DNA from: Limimaricola pyoseonensis
GTDB lineage: Bacteria > Pseudomonadota > Alphaproteobacteria > Rhodobacterales > Rhodobacteraceae
DNA length: 64,000 nucleotides
Direction: 5' to 3'
Assembly: GCF_900102015.1 (NCBI RefSeq)
Contig: NZ_FNAT01000005.1
Span: 173,273-237,272 of the forward strand
Below the pieces are notes generated by a model. That model was given only the letters and a program-made list of their open reading frames with translations, was not told where the DNA came from and searched no databases. Made by a program: the position numbers and the translations under genes. Shown here piece after piece: positions 32,659-40,809 of the stretch; positions within the stretch are counted from its first letter, which is position 1, and each line of letters starts with the position of its first letter.

Positions 32659-34440
32659 ATGACCCGTCCGGCCGAGGCCCGGCGCGTGTTCCGCGCCAGG
32701 GCCGTTGCCCTCGGCGCGAGCCTCGCCGCCGCCGCCGGCGCCTTCACGCTGTTCTTCGCCGAACGGCAGACCGGCGGCCTGGCGATCGAGTTCCTGCGCA
32801 GCCTGTTCATCTTCGCCGCGACCTTCTGGCTGGCCTGGGGCGCCGCGCAGGCGCTGACCGGCCTCCTGACGCACCGCCGCCCCGTCCCGGCAGACCCGTC
32901 CGCGCCGATCGCGGGCCGCTGCGCGATCCTCGTGCCGGTCTACGAGGAAGACCCCGCCGCCACCTTCGGCCGGGTCGCCGCGATGGACGAGGCGCTGGCC
33001 GCGACCGAATGGGCCGACCGCTTCGACTTCGCCATCCTGTCGGACACCCGCTCGGAGGCGGGTGCTGCGCGCGAGGCGCAGTGGTTCCTGCGGCTTCTGC
33101 GCGAGCGCGACGCCGAAGGCCGGATCTTCTACCGCCGCCGCGAGTCCAACGCCGGCCGCAAAGCCGGCAACATCGAGGAATTCATCCGCCGCTCCGGCGC
33201 GGCCTACGACTACGCGCTGATCCTCGACGCCGACAGCCTGATGGAGGCCGAAACCGTCATCGAGATGGCGCGGCGCATGGAGGCCGACCCCGATCTCGGC
33301 CTGCTGCAAAGCCTGCCCGGCGTGATCCACGCCCGCTCGCGCTTCGGCCGGGCGATGCAGTTCTCGGCGGCGCTGCACTCGCCGGTCTTCGCGCGCGGCG
33401 TCGCGGCGCTGCAGGGCGAGACCGGCCCGTTCTGGGGCCACAACGCCATGGTCCGCGTGCGCGCCTTCGCTCAGAGCTGCGCCCTGCCCGACCTGAGCGG
33501 CCCGCCGCCCTTCGGCGGCCACATCCTGAGCCACGACTACGTCGAGGCGGCGCTTCTGGCGCGCGCCGGCTGGACCGTGCGGATCGACGAGGATCTGGCG
33601 GGCTCCTACGAGGAAGGCCCCGAGAACATCGTCGCCCATGCCAAGCGCGACCGGCGCTGGTGTCAGGGCAACCTGCAGCACGCGCGGCTGCTGGCCGCGC
33701 CGGGGCTGAAGCCCTGGAGCCGCTTCGTCTTCGTGCAGGGCATCCTCGCCTATCTGTCGTCGCTGTTCTGGCTGGGTTTCCTCGTCACCTCGATCCTCGC
33801 GCCCTCCTTCCGCACCCTGCCCGACTACTTCCCGCTGCCGCACTGGCCCTTCCCGGTGCTGCCGCCGAACGAGGCCACCCGCACCGCCGGGCTGATCGTG
33901 GGCGTGCTCGGCCTACTGGTGCTGCCCAAGCTCCTGATCGCGCTTGACGCGTGGCGGCGCGGCCGGGCGGCGGGTTTCGGCGGCGGGGTGCGGGCGCTCG
34001 CCTCGATGCTGTCGGAGCTGGCGCTCTCCAGCGTCACCGCGCCCATTTTCCTGATGTTCCAGACCCGCTCGGTCGTGCAGGTGCTGATGGGCCGCGACGG
34101 CGGCTGGCCGGCCAGCGCCCGCGGCGACGGCGCGCTCTCGCTGCGCGCCTCGTGGGATGCGAGCCGCTGGATCACCGCCTCGGGCCTCGCCGGGCTCGGC
34201 GCCGCATGGTGGCTCTCGCCCGCGCTGGTGGGCTGGCTGCTGCCGGTCGCGGGCCCGATGATCGCGGCGCCGCTGGTGATCTGGTGGAGCTCGCGCCCCG
34301 GCACGAGCTGGCTCTACGCCGTGCCGTCGGAGACCGCCCCCACGCCGATCCTGCACCGGCAGGCCCGGATCGCCGCCCGCTGGTCGGCCCCGGCCGCCCC
34401 CGATCTTCCCGCCCCCGCCGCGGAGCCGCAGCATGCCTGA
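32659..34440 (+). CDS. opgH: Glucan glucosyltransferase OpgH
   Basis: A 593-residue inner-membrane glycosyltransferase (GT2) polymerising beta-linked glucose from UDP-glucose and moving it to the periplasm. Two N-terminal membrane helices are followed by the cytoplasmic catalytic domain: CAILVPVYEEDP, YRRRESNAGRKAGNIEEF, the DxD-type ILDADSLM, GHILSHDYVEAALL and the RDRRWCQGN box. Several membrane helices follow. It is shorter than the ~850-residue E. coli OpgH, mainly by lacking the long N- and C-terminal cytoplasmic regions. It overlaps opgC by eight bases. Confidence 0.95.
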   Translation: MTRPAEARRVFRARAVALGASLAAAAGAFTLFFAERQTGGLAIEFLRSLFIFAATFWLAWGAAQALTGLLTHRRPVPADPSAPIAGRCAILVPVYEEDPAATFGRVAAMDEALAATEWADRFDFAILSDTRSEAGAAREAQWFLRLLRERDAEGRIFYRRRESNAGRKAGNIEEFIRRSGAAYDYALILDADSLMEAETVIEMARRMEADPDLGLLQSLPGVIHARSRFGRAMQFSAALHSPVFARGVAALQGETGPFWGHNAMVRVRAFAQSCALPDLSGPPPFGGHILSHDYVEAALLARAGWTVRIDEDLAGSYEEGPENIVAHAKRDRRWCQGNLQHARLLAAPGLKPWSRFVFVQGILAYLSSLFWLGFLVTSILAPSFRTLPDYFPLPHWPFPVLPPNEATRTAGLIVGVLGLLVLPKLLIALDAWRRGRAAGFGGGVRALASMLSELALSSVTAPIFLMFQTRSVVQVLMGRDGGWPASARGDGALSLRASWDASRWITASGLAGLGAAWWLSPALVGWLLPVAGPMIAAPLVIWWSSRPGTSWLYAVPSETAPTPILHRQARIAARWSAPAAPDLPAPAAEPQHA

Positions 34441-35626
34441 CGCCCCCGTCTCCATCCCGGTCGCGACCCGGATGCCGTCCGCGCGCGACCCGCGCCTCGA
34501 CGTGCTGCGCGGCCTCGCGCTGGTGATGATCTTCATCAACCACGTGCCGGGCAACTTCTGGGAAGACTTCACCAGCCGCAATTTCGGATTCTCCGACGCG
34601 GCCGAGGGCTTCGTGCTGATGGCCGGGATCTCGGCCGGCCTCGCCTATTCCAGCGACTTCCGCGTGCGCTGGCCGTGGCGCGGGCTGGCGCGGGTCTGGC
34701 GGCGGGCCTGGACGCTCTACCTCGTCCACCTGCTGATCACCTTCGCGGCGCTCGGCATCGCCGCCGGGCTCGCGCTCTTCGCCGAGGCGCCGGGGCTCAC
34801 GTGGAAACACGGCATCGGGCTGCTGTTCCGCGACCCGCTGGGCTTTCTCGTCGGCGTGCCGACGCTGCTGTTCCAGATCGGCTACGCCAACGTCCTGCCG
34901 CTCTACTTCGTGCTCCTGATGGCCGCGCCGCTGGCGATCTGGGGCGCGCTGCGTCGGCCGCTCTGGGCGCTGGGCCTGTCGGTTGCGCTCTGGGCCGTGG
35001 CGGCGCATTGGCGGATCAACATGCCGGCCTGGCCTGCGGGCGGCTGGCAGTTCAGCCCCTTCGCCTGGCAGCTCCTGTTCGTGCTGGGCCTCGTCGCCGG
35101 CATCGCCGCCAAGCAGGGCCGCCGGCTGGTCCCGGCCAAGCCCTGGCTGATGGCGCTGGCGGTGGGCTTTCTGGTGCTGTCGCTGGTCTGGATGAACGTG
35201 CCGCCGGTCGGCAAGGCGGGCAATCACGGGCTCTGGCTCGCGCATCAACACGGGGTGCCGGGCTTCTTCACCGCGTTTTCCAAGCCCTATCTCAACGTGC
35301 CGCGCCTGCTGCACGTGCTGGCGCTTTTCTACGTGCTGGCGTCGTGGCCCGCCGTGCGCCGCGCCTGCGGCTCGCGCATCGCCGCGCCTCTGGCGCTTCT
35401 GGGGCGGCAGGCGCTGCCGGTCTTCGCGCTGGGCTCGGTGCTGGCCTACCTGCTGCAGGGCATCAAGACCGAGACGGGCGAGAACTTCGCGCTCGACACC
35501 GCGATGCTCGCGGGCGGCCTCGCGCTGCAACTGGCGCTGGCGGCGGCGCGGCAGTACTGGCCCGCGGACCGCGACGCGCGAAAGCCCGTCGCGGTGCCCG
35601 CGCCCGAGACGAAGCGTGCCGCCTAG
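34433..35626 (+). CDS. opgC: OpgC-type glucan succinyltransferase (membrane acyltransferase)
   Basis: A 397-residue polytopic membrane protein of the OpgC family, which adds succinyl groups to periplasmic glucans. RDPRLDVLRGLALVMIFINH at the N-terminus and GFSDAAEGFVLMAGISAGLAY are the family motifs, followed by about ten membrane segments. It is the last gene of the opgG-I-H-C operon and overlaps opgH by eight bases. Its TAG stop shares a CTAG with the stop of the convergent nadC. Confidence 0.93.
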   Translation: MPDAPVSIPVATRMPSARDPRLDVLRGLALVMIFINHVPGNFWEDFTSRNFGFSDAAEGFVLMAGISAGLAYSSDFRVRWPWRGLARVWRRAWTLYLVHLLITFAALGIAAGLALFAEAPGLTWKHGIGLLFRDPLGFLVGVPTLLFQIGYANVLPLYFVLLMAAPLAIWGALRRPLWALGLSVALWAVAAHWRINMPAWPAGGWQFSPFAWQLLFVLGLVAGIAAKQGRRLVPAKPWLMALAVGFLVLSLVWMNVPPVGKAGNHGLWLAHQHGVPGFFTAFSKPYLNVPRLLHVLALFYVLASWPAVRRACGSRIAAPLALLGRQALPVFALGSVLAYLLQGIKTETGENFALDTAMLAGGLALQLALAAARQYWPADRDARKPVAVPAPETKRAA

Positions 35627-36465
35627 AAGTCGAGGCCCAGATCGAGCGTGCGGGCCGAGTGGGTCAGCGCGCCGGAGGAGACGTAGTCCACCCCGGTCGC
35701 GCAGACCTCGGCCACCCGCTCGCGCCGCATGTTGCCCGAGGCCTCGGTGACCAGACGGCCCCCGACCATGCGCACGGCTTCCGCGAGATCCGGCGTCGAC
35801 ATGTTGTCGAGCAGCACGACGTCGGCCCCGCCCTCGTCGAGGGCCTCGGCCAGCTGGTCGAGCGTATCCACTTCGATCTCGACCTTGAGCATGTGCGAGG
35901 CATGAAGCTTCGCCGCCGCGAGCGCGGCGCGGATGCCGCCGGCGGCGGCGATGTGGTTGTCCTTGATCAGGATCGCGTCCGAAAGACCGTAGCGGTGGTT
36001 GAAGCCGCCGCCATGCAGCACGGCGAGCTTCTCGGCCGCGCGCAGCCCCGGCGTGGTCTTGCGGGTGCAGGTGACGCGGGTGTTCGTGCCACGGGTCTCG
36101 GCCACGAATTCCGAGGTCAGCGTGGCGATGCCGGAAAGCCGCCCGGCGAAGTTCAGCGCCACGCGCTCGGCCGAAAGGATGGCGCTCGCGGGCCCCGCGA
36201 CCTCCATCAGCGTGTCGCCCGGCGCGCAGGCCTCGCCGTCGCGCTTGCGGGCGGTGATCTCGAGCGTCGCGTCGACCAGCCGGAAGGCGATGGCCGCGAT
36301 CTGCAGCCCCGAGACCACGCCCGCCTCGCGCGCATTGAGCTTCGCGCGGTAGGTCAGCCCGGCGGGGATCACCGCGCGGGTGGTGACGTCGCCGTAGCCG
36401 CCGAGATCCTCGTGCAGCGCGTGGCGCACCATCGGCTCGAGCAGCAGGTCGGGGATCTCGGTCAT
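35623..36465 (-). CDS. nadC: Nicotinate-nucleotide diphosphorylase (quinolinate phosphoribosyltransferase)
   Basis: A 280-residue enzyme converting quinolinate and PRPP to nicotinate mononucleotide with loss of CO2, the third step of de novo NAD synthesis. The motifs are EDLGGYGDVTTRAVIP, CTRKTTPGLRAAEKLAV, GGGFNHRYGLSDAILIKDNH and VLLDNMS. ATG 36465 overlaps the nadB stop as ATGA; the longer frame starting at 36570 is an artefact. Last gene of the nadA-nadB-nadC operon. Confidence 0.96.
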   Translation of the reverse strand: MTEIPDLLLEPMVRHALHEDLGGYGDVTTRAVIPAGLTYRAKLNAREAGVVSGLQIAAIAFRLVDATLEITARKRDGEACAPGDTLMEVAGPASAILSAERVALNFAGRLSGIATLTSEFVAETRGTNTRVTCTRKTTPGLRAAEKLAVLHGGGFNHRYGLSDAILIKDNHIAAAGGIRAALAAAKLHASHMLKVEIEVDTLDQLAEALDEGGADVVLLDNMSTPDLAEAVRMVGGRLVTEASGNMRRERVAEVCATGVDYVSSGALTHSARTLDLGLDF

Positions 36466-38021
36466 GCGGTCTCCTTCGCGCAGTCGGCGCGGATGGTCAG
36501 GGCCTCGGCCAGCGTCATGCGGCTGCGCCGCGCCTGCGCGGGGTCGGTGTCGGGAAAATCGGTGCGGCAATGCCCGCCGCGGCTCTCGGTGCGCCGCAGC
36601 GCGGCGGCGGCGACAAGCGTGGCCGTGGCGGACATGGTGCGGAAGGCGGGCGCGTCATGGGCGCTTTCCAGCACGGCGATCTCCGCCAGCGCGGTCCGCA
36701 GCCCTTTGCCGTCGCGCAGCACGGCGACATGGTCGGTCATCACGCGGCGCAGGCGGGCCACGGCCGCGGGGTCGGCCGCCCGCCCGCCGGGCGCGAAGGC
36801 GATGTCGAGCGCCGGGGCCACGGGGGCAGGCCCGAGTGTCGCGGCGATGTCCTCTGCGCAGGCGCGGGCGAAGACCAGCGCCTCCAGAAGCCCGTTCGAG
36901 GCCAGCCGGTTGGCGCCGTGCAGCCCGGTCGAGGCCGCCTCGCCGCAGGCCCAGAGGCCCGGCAGGCTGGCGCGGCCGCGCGCGTCGGTGGCGATGCCGC
37001 CCATGTGGTAATGCGCGGCCGCGGCCACGGGAATGGTGCCGCCCACGGGGTCGATCCCGGCGCGCGCGCAGGCCTCGGCCACGGCCGGGAAGCGCTCGGT
37101 GACGCTGGCGCCCAGCGCGGCGCGGGTGTCGAGGGCGGGCGCGCGCCCGGCCTGCCGCTCGGCGAAGACGGCGCGGGCGACGACATCGCGCGGCGCCAGC
37201 TCGGCGTCGGGGTGGAGGCCGCGCATGAAGCGGCGGCCGTCGCGGTCGACCAGCCACGCGCCCTCGCCCCTCAGCGCCTCGGTCGCGAGCGGCAGCGGGT
37301 CCTCGCCGCTGGCGATGGCGGTGGGGTGGAACTGCACGAACTCGGCATCGGCGATCTCGGCCCCGGCCAGCGCCGCCGCGCCGATCGCCTGCCCGCGGAT
37401 GCGCGGCGGGTTGGTGGTGTGCAGCCACAGCCCGCCCGAGCCGCCGCCGGCGATCAGCACCGCCGGGGCCTCGACCACGACCGGCGCGGAGCCTTCGGCG
37501 GCCTCGATCCGCACGCCGGTGACGCGCCCCGCGCGGGTCTCGATCCCGGTCAGCAGCGCGCCGGGCAGCACCTGCACCGATGGCGTCGCGTCGAGCGCCG
37601 CGACCAGCGTGTCCATGATCCGCCGCCCGGCTTGGTCACCCTTGACCCGCACCACCCGCGCCGCCGAATGCGCGGCCTCGCGCGACAGCACGTAGCCGCC
37701 CGCGCCGTCGCGGTCGAAGGGGGTGCCGAGATCGGTGAGGCCGTGGATGTGGTCGCGCGCGGCCGCGGTGACCATCGCGGCGATGGCGGCATCGACCGTG
37801 CCCGCGCCTGCGGCCACCGTGTCGGCGGCATGGGCCTCGGCGCTGTCGGCCGCGTCCATCGCGGCGGCGACGCCGCCCTGCGCCCAGGCGCTGCTCGCCC
37901 CCTGCCCCGGCGGCTCGGGCGCGATCATCAGGACCGGGCGCGGCGCCAGCGCCAGCGCCGCCGAGATCGCGCCGAGACCGGCACCGATGATGACGACGCG
38001 TTCGGTGCGCAGCCGGGTCAT
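36462..38021 (-). CDS. nadB: L-aspartate oxidase
   Basis: A 519-residue FAD flavoprotein oxidising L-aspartate to iminoaspartate for NadA. The FAD-binding VVIIGAGLGAISAALAL, the SAWAQGGVAAA segment, QFHPTAI, the GGTIPVAAAAHYHMGGI block and GLHGANRLASNGLLE are all typical of NadB and of the related succinate dehydrogenase flavoprotein. The C-terminal helical domain contains the SRGGHCRTDFP segment. Second gene of the operon, seven bases after nadA. Confidence 0.96.
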   Translation of the reverse strand: MTRLRTERVVIIGAGLGAISAALALAPRPVLMIAPEPPGQGASSAWAQGGVAAAMDAADSAEAHAADTVAAGAGTVDAAIAAMVTAAARDHIHGLTDLGTPFDRDGAGGYVLSREAAHSAARVVRVKGDQAGRRIMDTLVAALDATPSVQVLPGALLTGIETRAGRVTGVRIEAAEGSAPVVVEAPAVLIAGGGSGGLWLHTTNPPRIRGQAIGAAALAGAEIADAEFVQFHPTAIASGEDPLPLATEALRGEGAWLVDRDGRRFMRGLHPDAELAPRDVVARAVFAERQAGRAPALDTRAALGASVTERFPAVAEACARAGIDPVGGTIPVAAAAHYHMGGIATDARGRASLPGLWACGEAASTGLHGANRLASNGLLEALVFARACAEDIAATLGPAPVAPALDIAFAPGGRAADPAAVARLRRVMTDHVAVLRDGKGLRTALAEIAVLESAHDAPAFRTMSATATLVAAAALRRTESRGGHCRTDFPDTDPAQARRSRMTLAEALTIRADCAKETA

Positions 38022-38028
38022 GCCCCTG

Positions 38029-39081
38029 TCAGGCCCGGGCCAGGCTGCGCGACAGGTCGATCATCCGCTCCACCGCGCGGCGGGCGGGGGCGGCGACCTC
38101 CTCGGGGACCACCACCTCGGGCGACATGGTGTGCAGCGACCAGAGCACCTTCTCGAGGCTGATCATCTTCATGTAGGGGCACATGTTGCACGGCTTCTGA
38201 AAGGTCACGTCCGGGAAGGCGTCGGTGATGTTCGAGGCCATCGAGCACTCGGTCACCAGCAGCGCCTTCGCGGGGCGCTCGCGGTCGATCCAGTCGATGA
38301 TGCCGCTGGTGGAACCGGTGAAGTCCGCTTCCGCCGTCACCTCGACCGTGCACTCGGGGTGGGCGATGATCTTCACCTCGGGGTCGGCGGCGCGGTAGGC
38401 GCGCATTTCCTCGGCCGTGTACTGCTCGTGCACGATGCAGCTGCCCTCCCACCAGACGATGCGCTTCGAGGACGCCTTCGCGACGTTGCGCGCGAGGTGC
38501 TGGTCGGGGGTCATGATGATGGTCTCGGCATCCAGCGCCTCGACGATCTGCAGCGCGTTCGAGGAGGTGCAGCAGATGTCGGAGGCCGCCTTCACCTCGG
38601 CGGTGGTGTTGACGTAGCTCACTACCGGCGCGCCGGGGTACCTGGCGCGCATCTCGGCGATGCCGGAGGCGTCGATGCTCTCGGCCAGAGAGCAGCCGGC
38701 CTCCATGTCGGGCATCAGCACGGTCTTGGCGGGGTTCAGGATCTTCGAGGTCTCGGCCATGAAATGCACGCCGCATTGCACGATCACGTCCGCCTCCACC
38801 CGCGTCGCCTCGATCGCGAGCTGCAGGCTGTCGCCCACCACGTCCGCGATGCCGTGATAGATCTCGGGCGTCATGTAGTTGTGGGCGAGGATCACCGCTC
38901 CGCGCTCGCGCTTGAGCCGGTTGATCGCCTCGACATAGGGCGCGTGGATCGCCCAGTCGGCCGGGCTCAGCACCTTGTCCATGCGCGCGTAGAGATCGGC
39001 TTGACGCTCGGCCGCCGCGAGCGAGGGCGCAAGGTCGTAGTGCCGCGCGAGCGCGTCGCGCATGATCCGGGTCTCAATCAT
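38029..39081 (-). CDS. nadA: Quinolinate synthase A
   Basis: A 350-residue 4Fe-4S enzyme condensing iminoaspartate with dihydroxyacetone phosphate to quinolinate. Cluster ligands are expected in CGVHFMAETSKIL, in DICCTSSNA and in the C-terminal KPCNMCPYMKMI. AHNYMTPEIYHGIADVVGDS and HPECTVEV form the substrate region. The start at 39081 is 10 bases from AAGGGG; that site lies inside a leader dyad, so expression may be controlled at translation. First gene of the nad operon. Confidence 0.96.
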   Translation of the reverse strand: MIETRIMRDALARHYDLAPSLAAAERQADLYARMDKVLSPADWAIHAPYVEAINRLKRERGAVILAHNYMTPEIYHGIADVVGDSLQLAIEATRVEADVIVQCGVHFMAETSKILNPAKTVLMPDMEAGCSLAESIDASGIAEMRARYPGAPVVSYVNTTAEVKAASDICCTSSNALQIVEALDAETIIMTPDQHLARNVAKASSKRIVWWEGSCIVHEQYTAEEMRAYRAADPEVKIIAHPECTVEVTAEADFTGSTSGIIDWIDRERPAKALLVTECSMASNITDAFPDVTFQKPCNMCPYMKMISLEKVLWSLHTMSPEVVVPEEVAAPARRAVERMIDLSRSLARA

Positions 39082-39133
39082 TTCGGGGGTCCCCTTGCGT
39101 CAACCGATGGGGTGGTTGCTTACAGCCCCCGAA
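39082..39133 (-). promoter_or_regulatory. Leader dyad abutting the nadA start codon
   Basis: On the minus strand, TTCGGGGG (39133-39126) pairs perfectly with CCCCCGAA (39089-39082), which touches the nadA ATG. A nested CAACC/GGTTG pair (39118-39114 and 39105-39101) lies within. The folded form would enclose the AAGGGG ribosome site. It could be an RNA switch or a protein operator. Confidence 0.4.
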
Positions 39134-39158
39134 CCAAGAGTTCCAGACGCGGCGCGGC

Positions 39159-40610
39159 TTACCGAAGAAAGGCGAAGCCCAGCACCCACAGGGTCAGCAA
39201 CGCGCCGGTGACGGCGGCGTAGGCGCCGTTCCAGCGCAGGCCGACATGGGCGGCGCTGCGCCCGGCGAAGTTGCCGATCAGGAGCGTCGTCGCGGTGAAG
39301 GGCGAGGTGATGCCCGACAGCGTCCAGCCGGCGGTGATCGCGAGGAAGAGCGCGACCGGGCTCACGCCCATGGCCTCGGGCGACGGCAAAAGCGGGAAGA
39401 GCAGCGACACCGAGAGGATCGGGTTCATGCCGATCTGCCCGGTGAGCGGGATCAGCCAGACGAGCCCCGCCAGCAGCAGAGGCGCCGGGATCTGCGTCAG
39501 GTCGAGGCCGAGCGCCGCGGCGCGTGGCACGAGCAGCGCCGCGCCGGCTGTGCCGATATAGCCCGCGAGCATCAAAAGCTGCAACTCGGAGCGGTAGCCC
39601 GGCAGCTCGACGCTGGTGTAGCGCCAAACCCGGCGCGCGGCGCCGCGCGGGCCTTCCTGCAAAAGAAGCCAGCCCAGCGCGATCGTCGGCACCACCACCA
39701 GCACCGCGCCGACCACGCGCACCCCGAAGGCGAAATGCAGCGCCAGCACCGCGACGCCCAGGAGCGCCAGCAGCCCGAGCAGCGGCAGCACCACCGACGG
39801 GCCGCCCTCGGGCGCGGCCCGGGCCGGGGCGGGTTTCGACAGGCGCGGCTTGAAGATCGTGTCCATCGCCCAGCCGGTGCCCGCGACGATCGCGCCGGTG
39901 ACCAGCGCCGGCAGCGCGGTCTGGGCATAGGGCGCGTCGGGCAGGAAGCCGCCGGTGATCGCCACCGCGAAGGAGAGCGGCGAGAAGGGCAGGATCGAGA
40001 TGAAGCCGCGCTGCACCGCGAGCAGCATCCGGCGCGAGCGGTGGAAGCGGATCTCGGGGTCCTTGTCCTGCGCGGCGTTGGCAACCGAGAGGCTGCCCAG
40101 AAGCGCGATCGAGCCGTAGTTCAGCAGCACCGAGAAGGCCTGCCCGCCCAGCGTCAGCGCAGCGTAGCGCCGCCCCGGCGGCTGCTGGGCGAGGTAGAGC
40201 CCGCAGGCGCGGATCGCGGGCGAGCTCTCGGCCGCCGAGCGCAGCGTGGCCAGCGCGGTGAAGAAGGCGCCGATGAAGGCGGCCGAGCCGAGCCCCTGCA
40301 TCACCGGCGCGCTCCAGTCGCCGCCCTCGGCCCAGAGCCCGGCGGTGATCGCCAGCGCCACCAGCACGAAGCCGAGCCGGCGGGTCCCGAGCCGCAGCGC
40401 CAGCAGCGCCACCGCCAGCGGCACCGCGAGCGCGGCCGCCGTCGCGGCGGGCGAGCCCGGCGCCCATTCCTTCAACGTCGCCAGCAGCGCCAGCACCATC
40501 AGCACCACGCCGAGAAGCGGCGCGGGGCGCGACGCGGCCGGCGTGTCGGGCGGCGCGCCGGCGGGCGTGGTCGCCGCGGCGGCCGCCGGGCGGCGAAAGG
40601 GGAAGACCAT
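39159..40610 (-). CDS. Uncharacterised polytopic membrane transporter
   Basis: A 483-residue protein with about twelve hydrophobic segments that I cannot place in a named family. Two halves each carry a Ser/Pro/Gly-rich stretch in mid-membrane: GFISILPFSPLSFAVAITGGFLPD and GQIGMNPILSVSLLF followed by GWTLSGITSPFTATTLLIGN. Such paired, broken-helix motifs recall ion-transporter superfamily members (citrate, arsenite or dicarboxylate type). The N-terminus is Ala/Pro-rich and cytoplasmic. It stands alone on the minus strand between nadA and dppA, but a weak transcriptional link to nadA cannot be excluded. Confidence 0.7.
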   Translation of the reverse strand: MVFPFRRPAAAAATTPAGAPPDTPAASRPAPLLGVVLMVLALLATLKEWAPGSPAATAAALAVPLAVALLALRLGTRRLGFVLVALAITAGLWAEGGDWSAPVMQGLGSAAFIGAFFTALATLRSAAESSPAIRACGLYLAQQPPGRRYAALTLGGQAFSVLLNYGSIALLGSLSVANAAQDKDPEIRFHRSRRMLLAVQRGFISILPFSPLSFAVAITGGFLPDAPYAQTALPALVTGAIVAGTGWAMDTIFKPRLSKPAPARAAPEGGPSVVLPLLGLLALLGVAVLALHFAFGVRVVGAVLVVVPTIALGWLLLQEGPRGAARRVWRYTSVELPGYRSELQLLMLAGYIGTAGAALLVPRAAALGLDLTQIPAPLLLAGLVWLIPLTGQIGMNPILSVSLLFPLLPSPEAMGVSPVALFLAITAGWTLSGITSPFTATTLLIGNFAGRSAAHVGLRWNGAYAAVTGALLTLWVLGFAFLR

Positions 40611-40809
40611 GTCGAGGGCTCCGGGAACTCCCTTCGGACCTAGCGCCCGCCAAAGCCGGCTTCAAGCGCGCCGGGCGGGCCGCCGCTGCCGCAGCGGAAA
40701 CAGGGGCAAGGGACTTGCCTGCCGGCGCGGGGTGGGACAGGTTGACCGCACAACGCATCGGACCGGCCGGCTCTTGCCGCGCCAGGGCCGGGCAGACAGG
40801 GAGATTGCT

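Noticed and set aside
30805-33843. A 1012-codon minus-strand frame over opgG and opgH
   Set aside because: The plus strand has clear OpgG, OpgI and OpgH proteins. The minus frame is open only because of GC bias and shows no family feature.
35623-39081. A NAD riboswitch class in the nad operon
   Set aside because: The leader dyad does not match any NAD riboswitch fold I can recall, so it is reported only as an unassigned dyad.
40611-40809. A strong promoter or operator before dppA
   Set aside because: Only scattered GC-rich hairpins and a lone TTGACC near 40742 are visible, without a matching -10, so no site is claimed.
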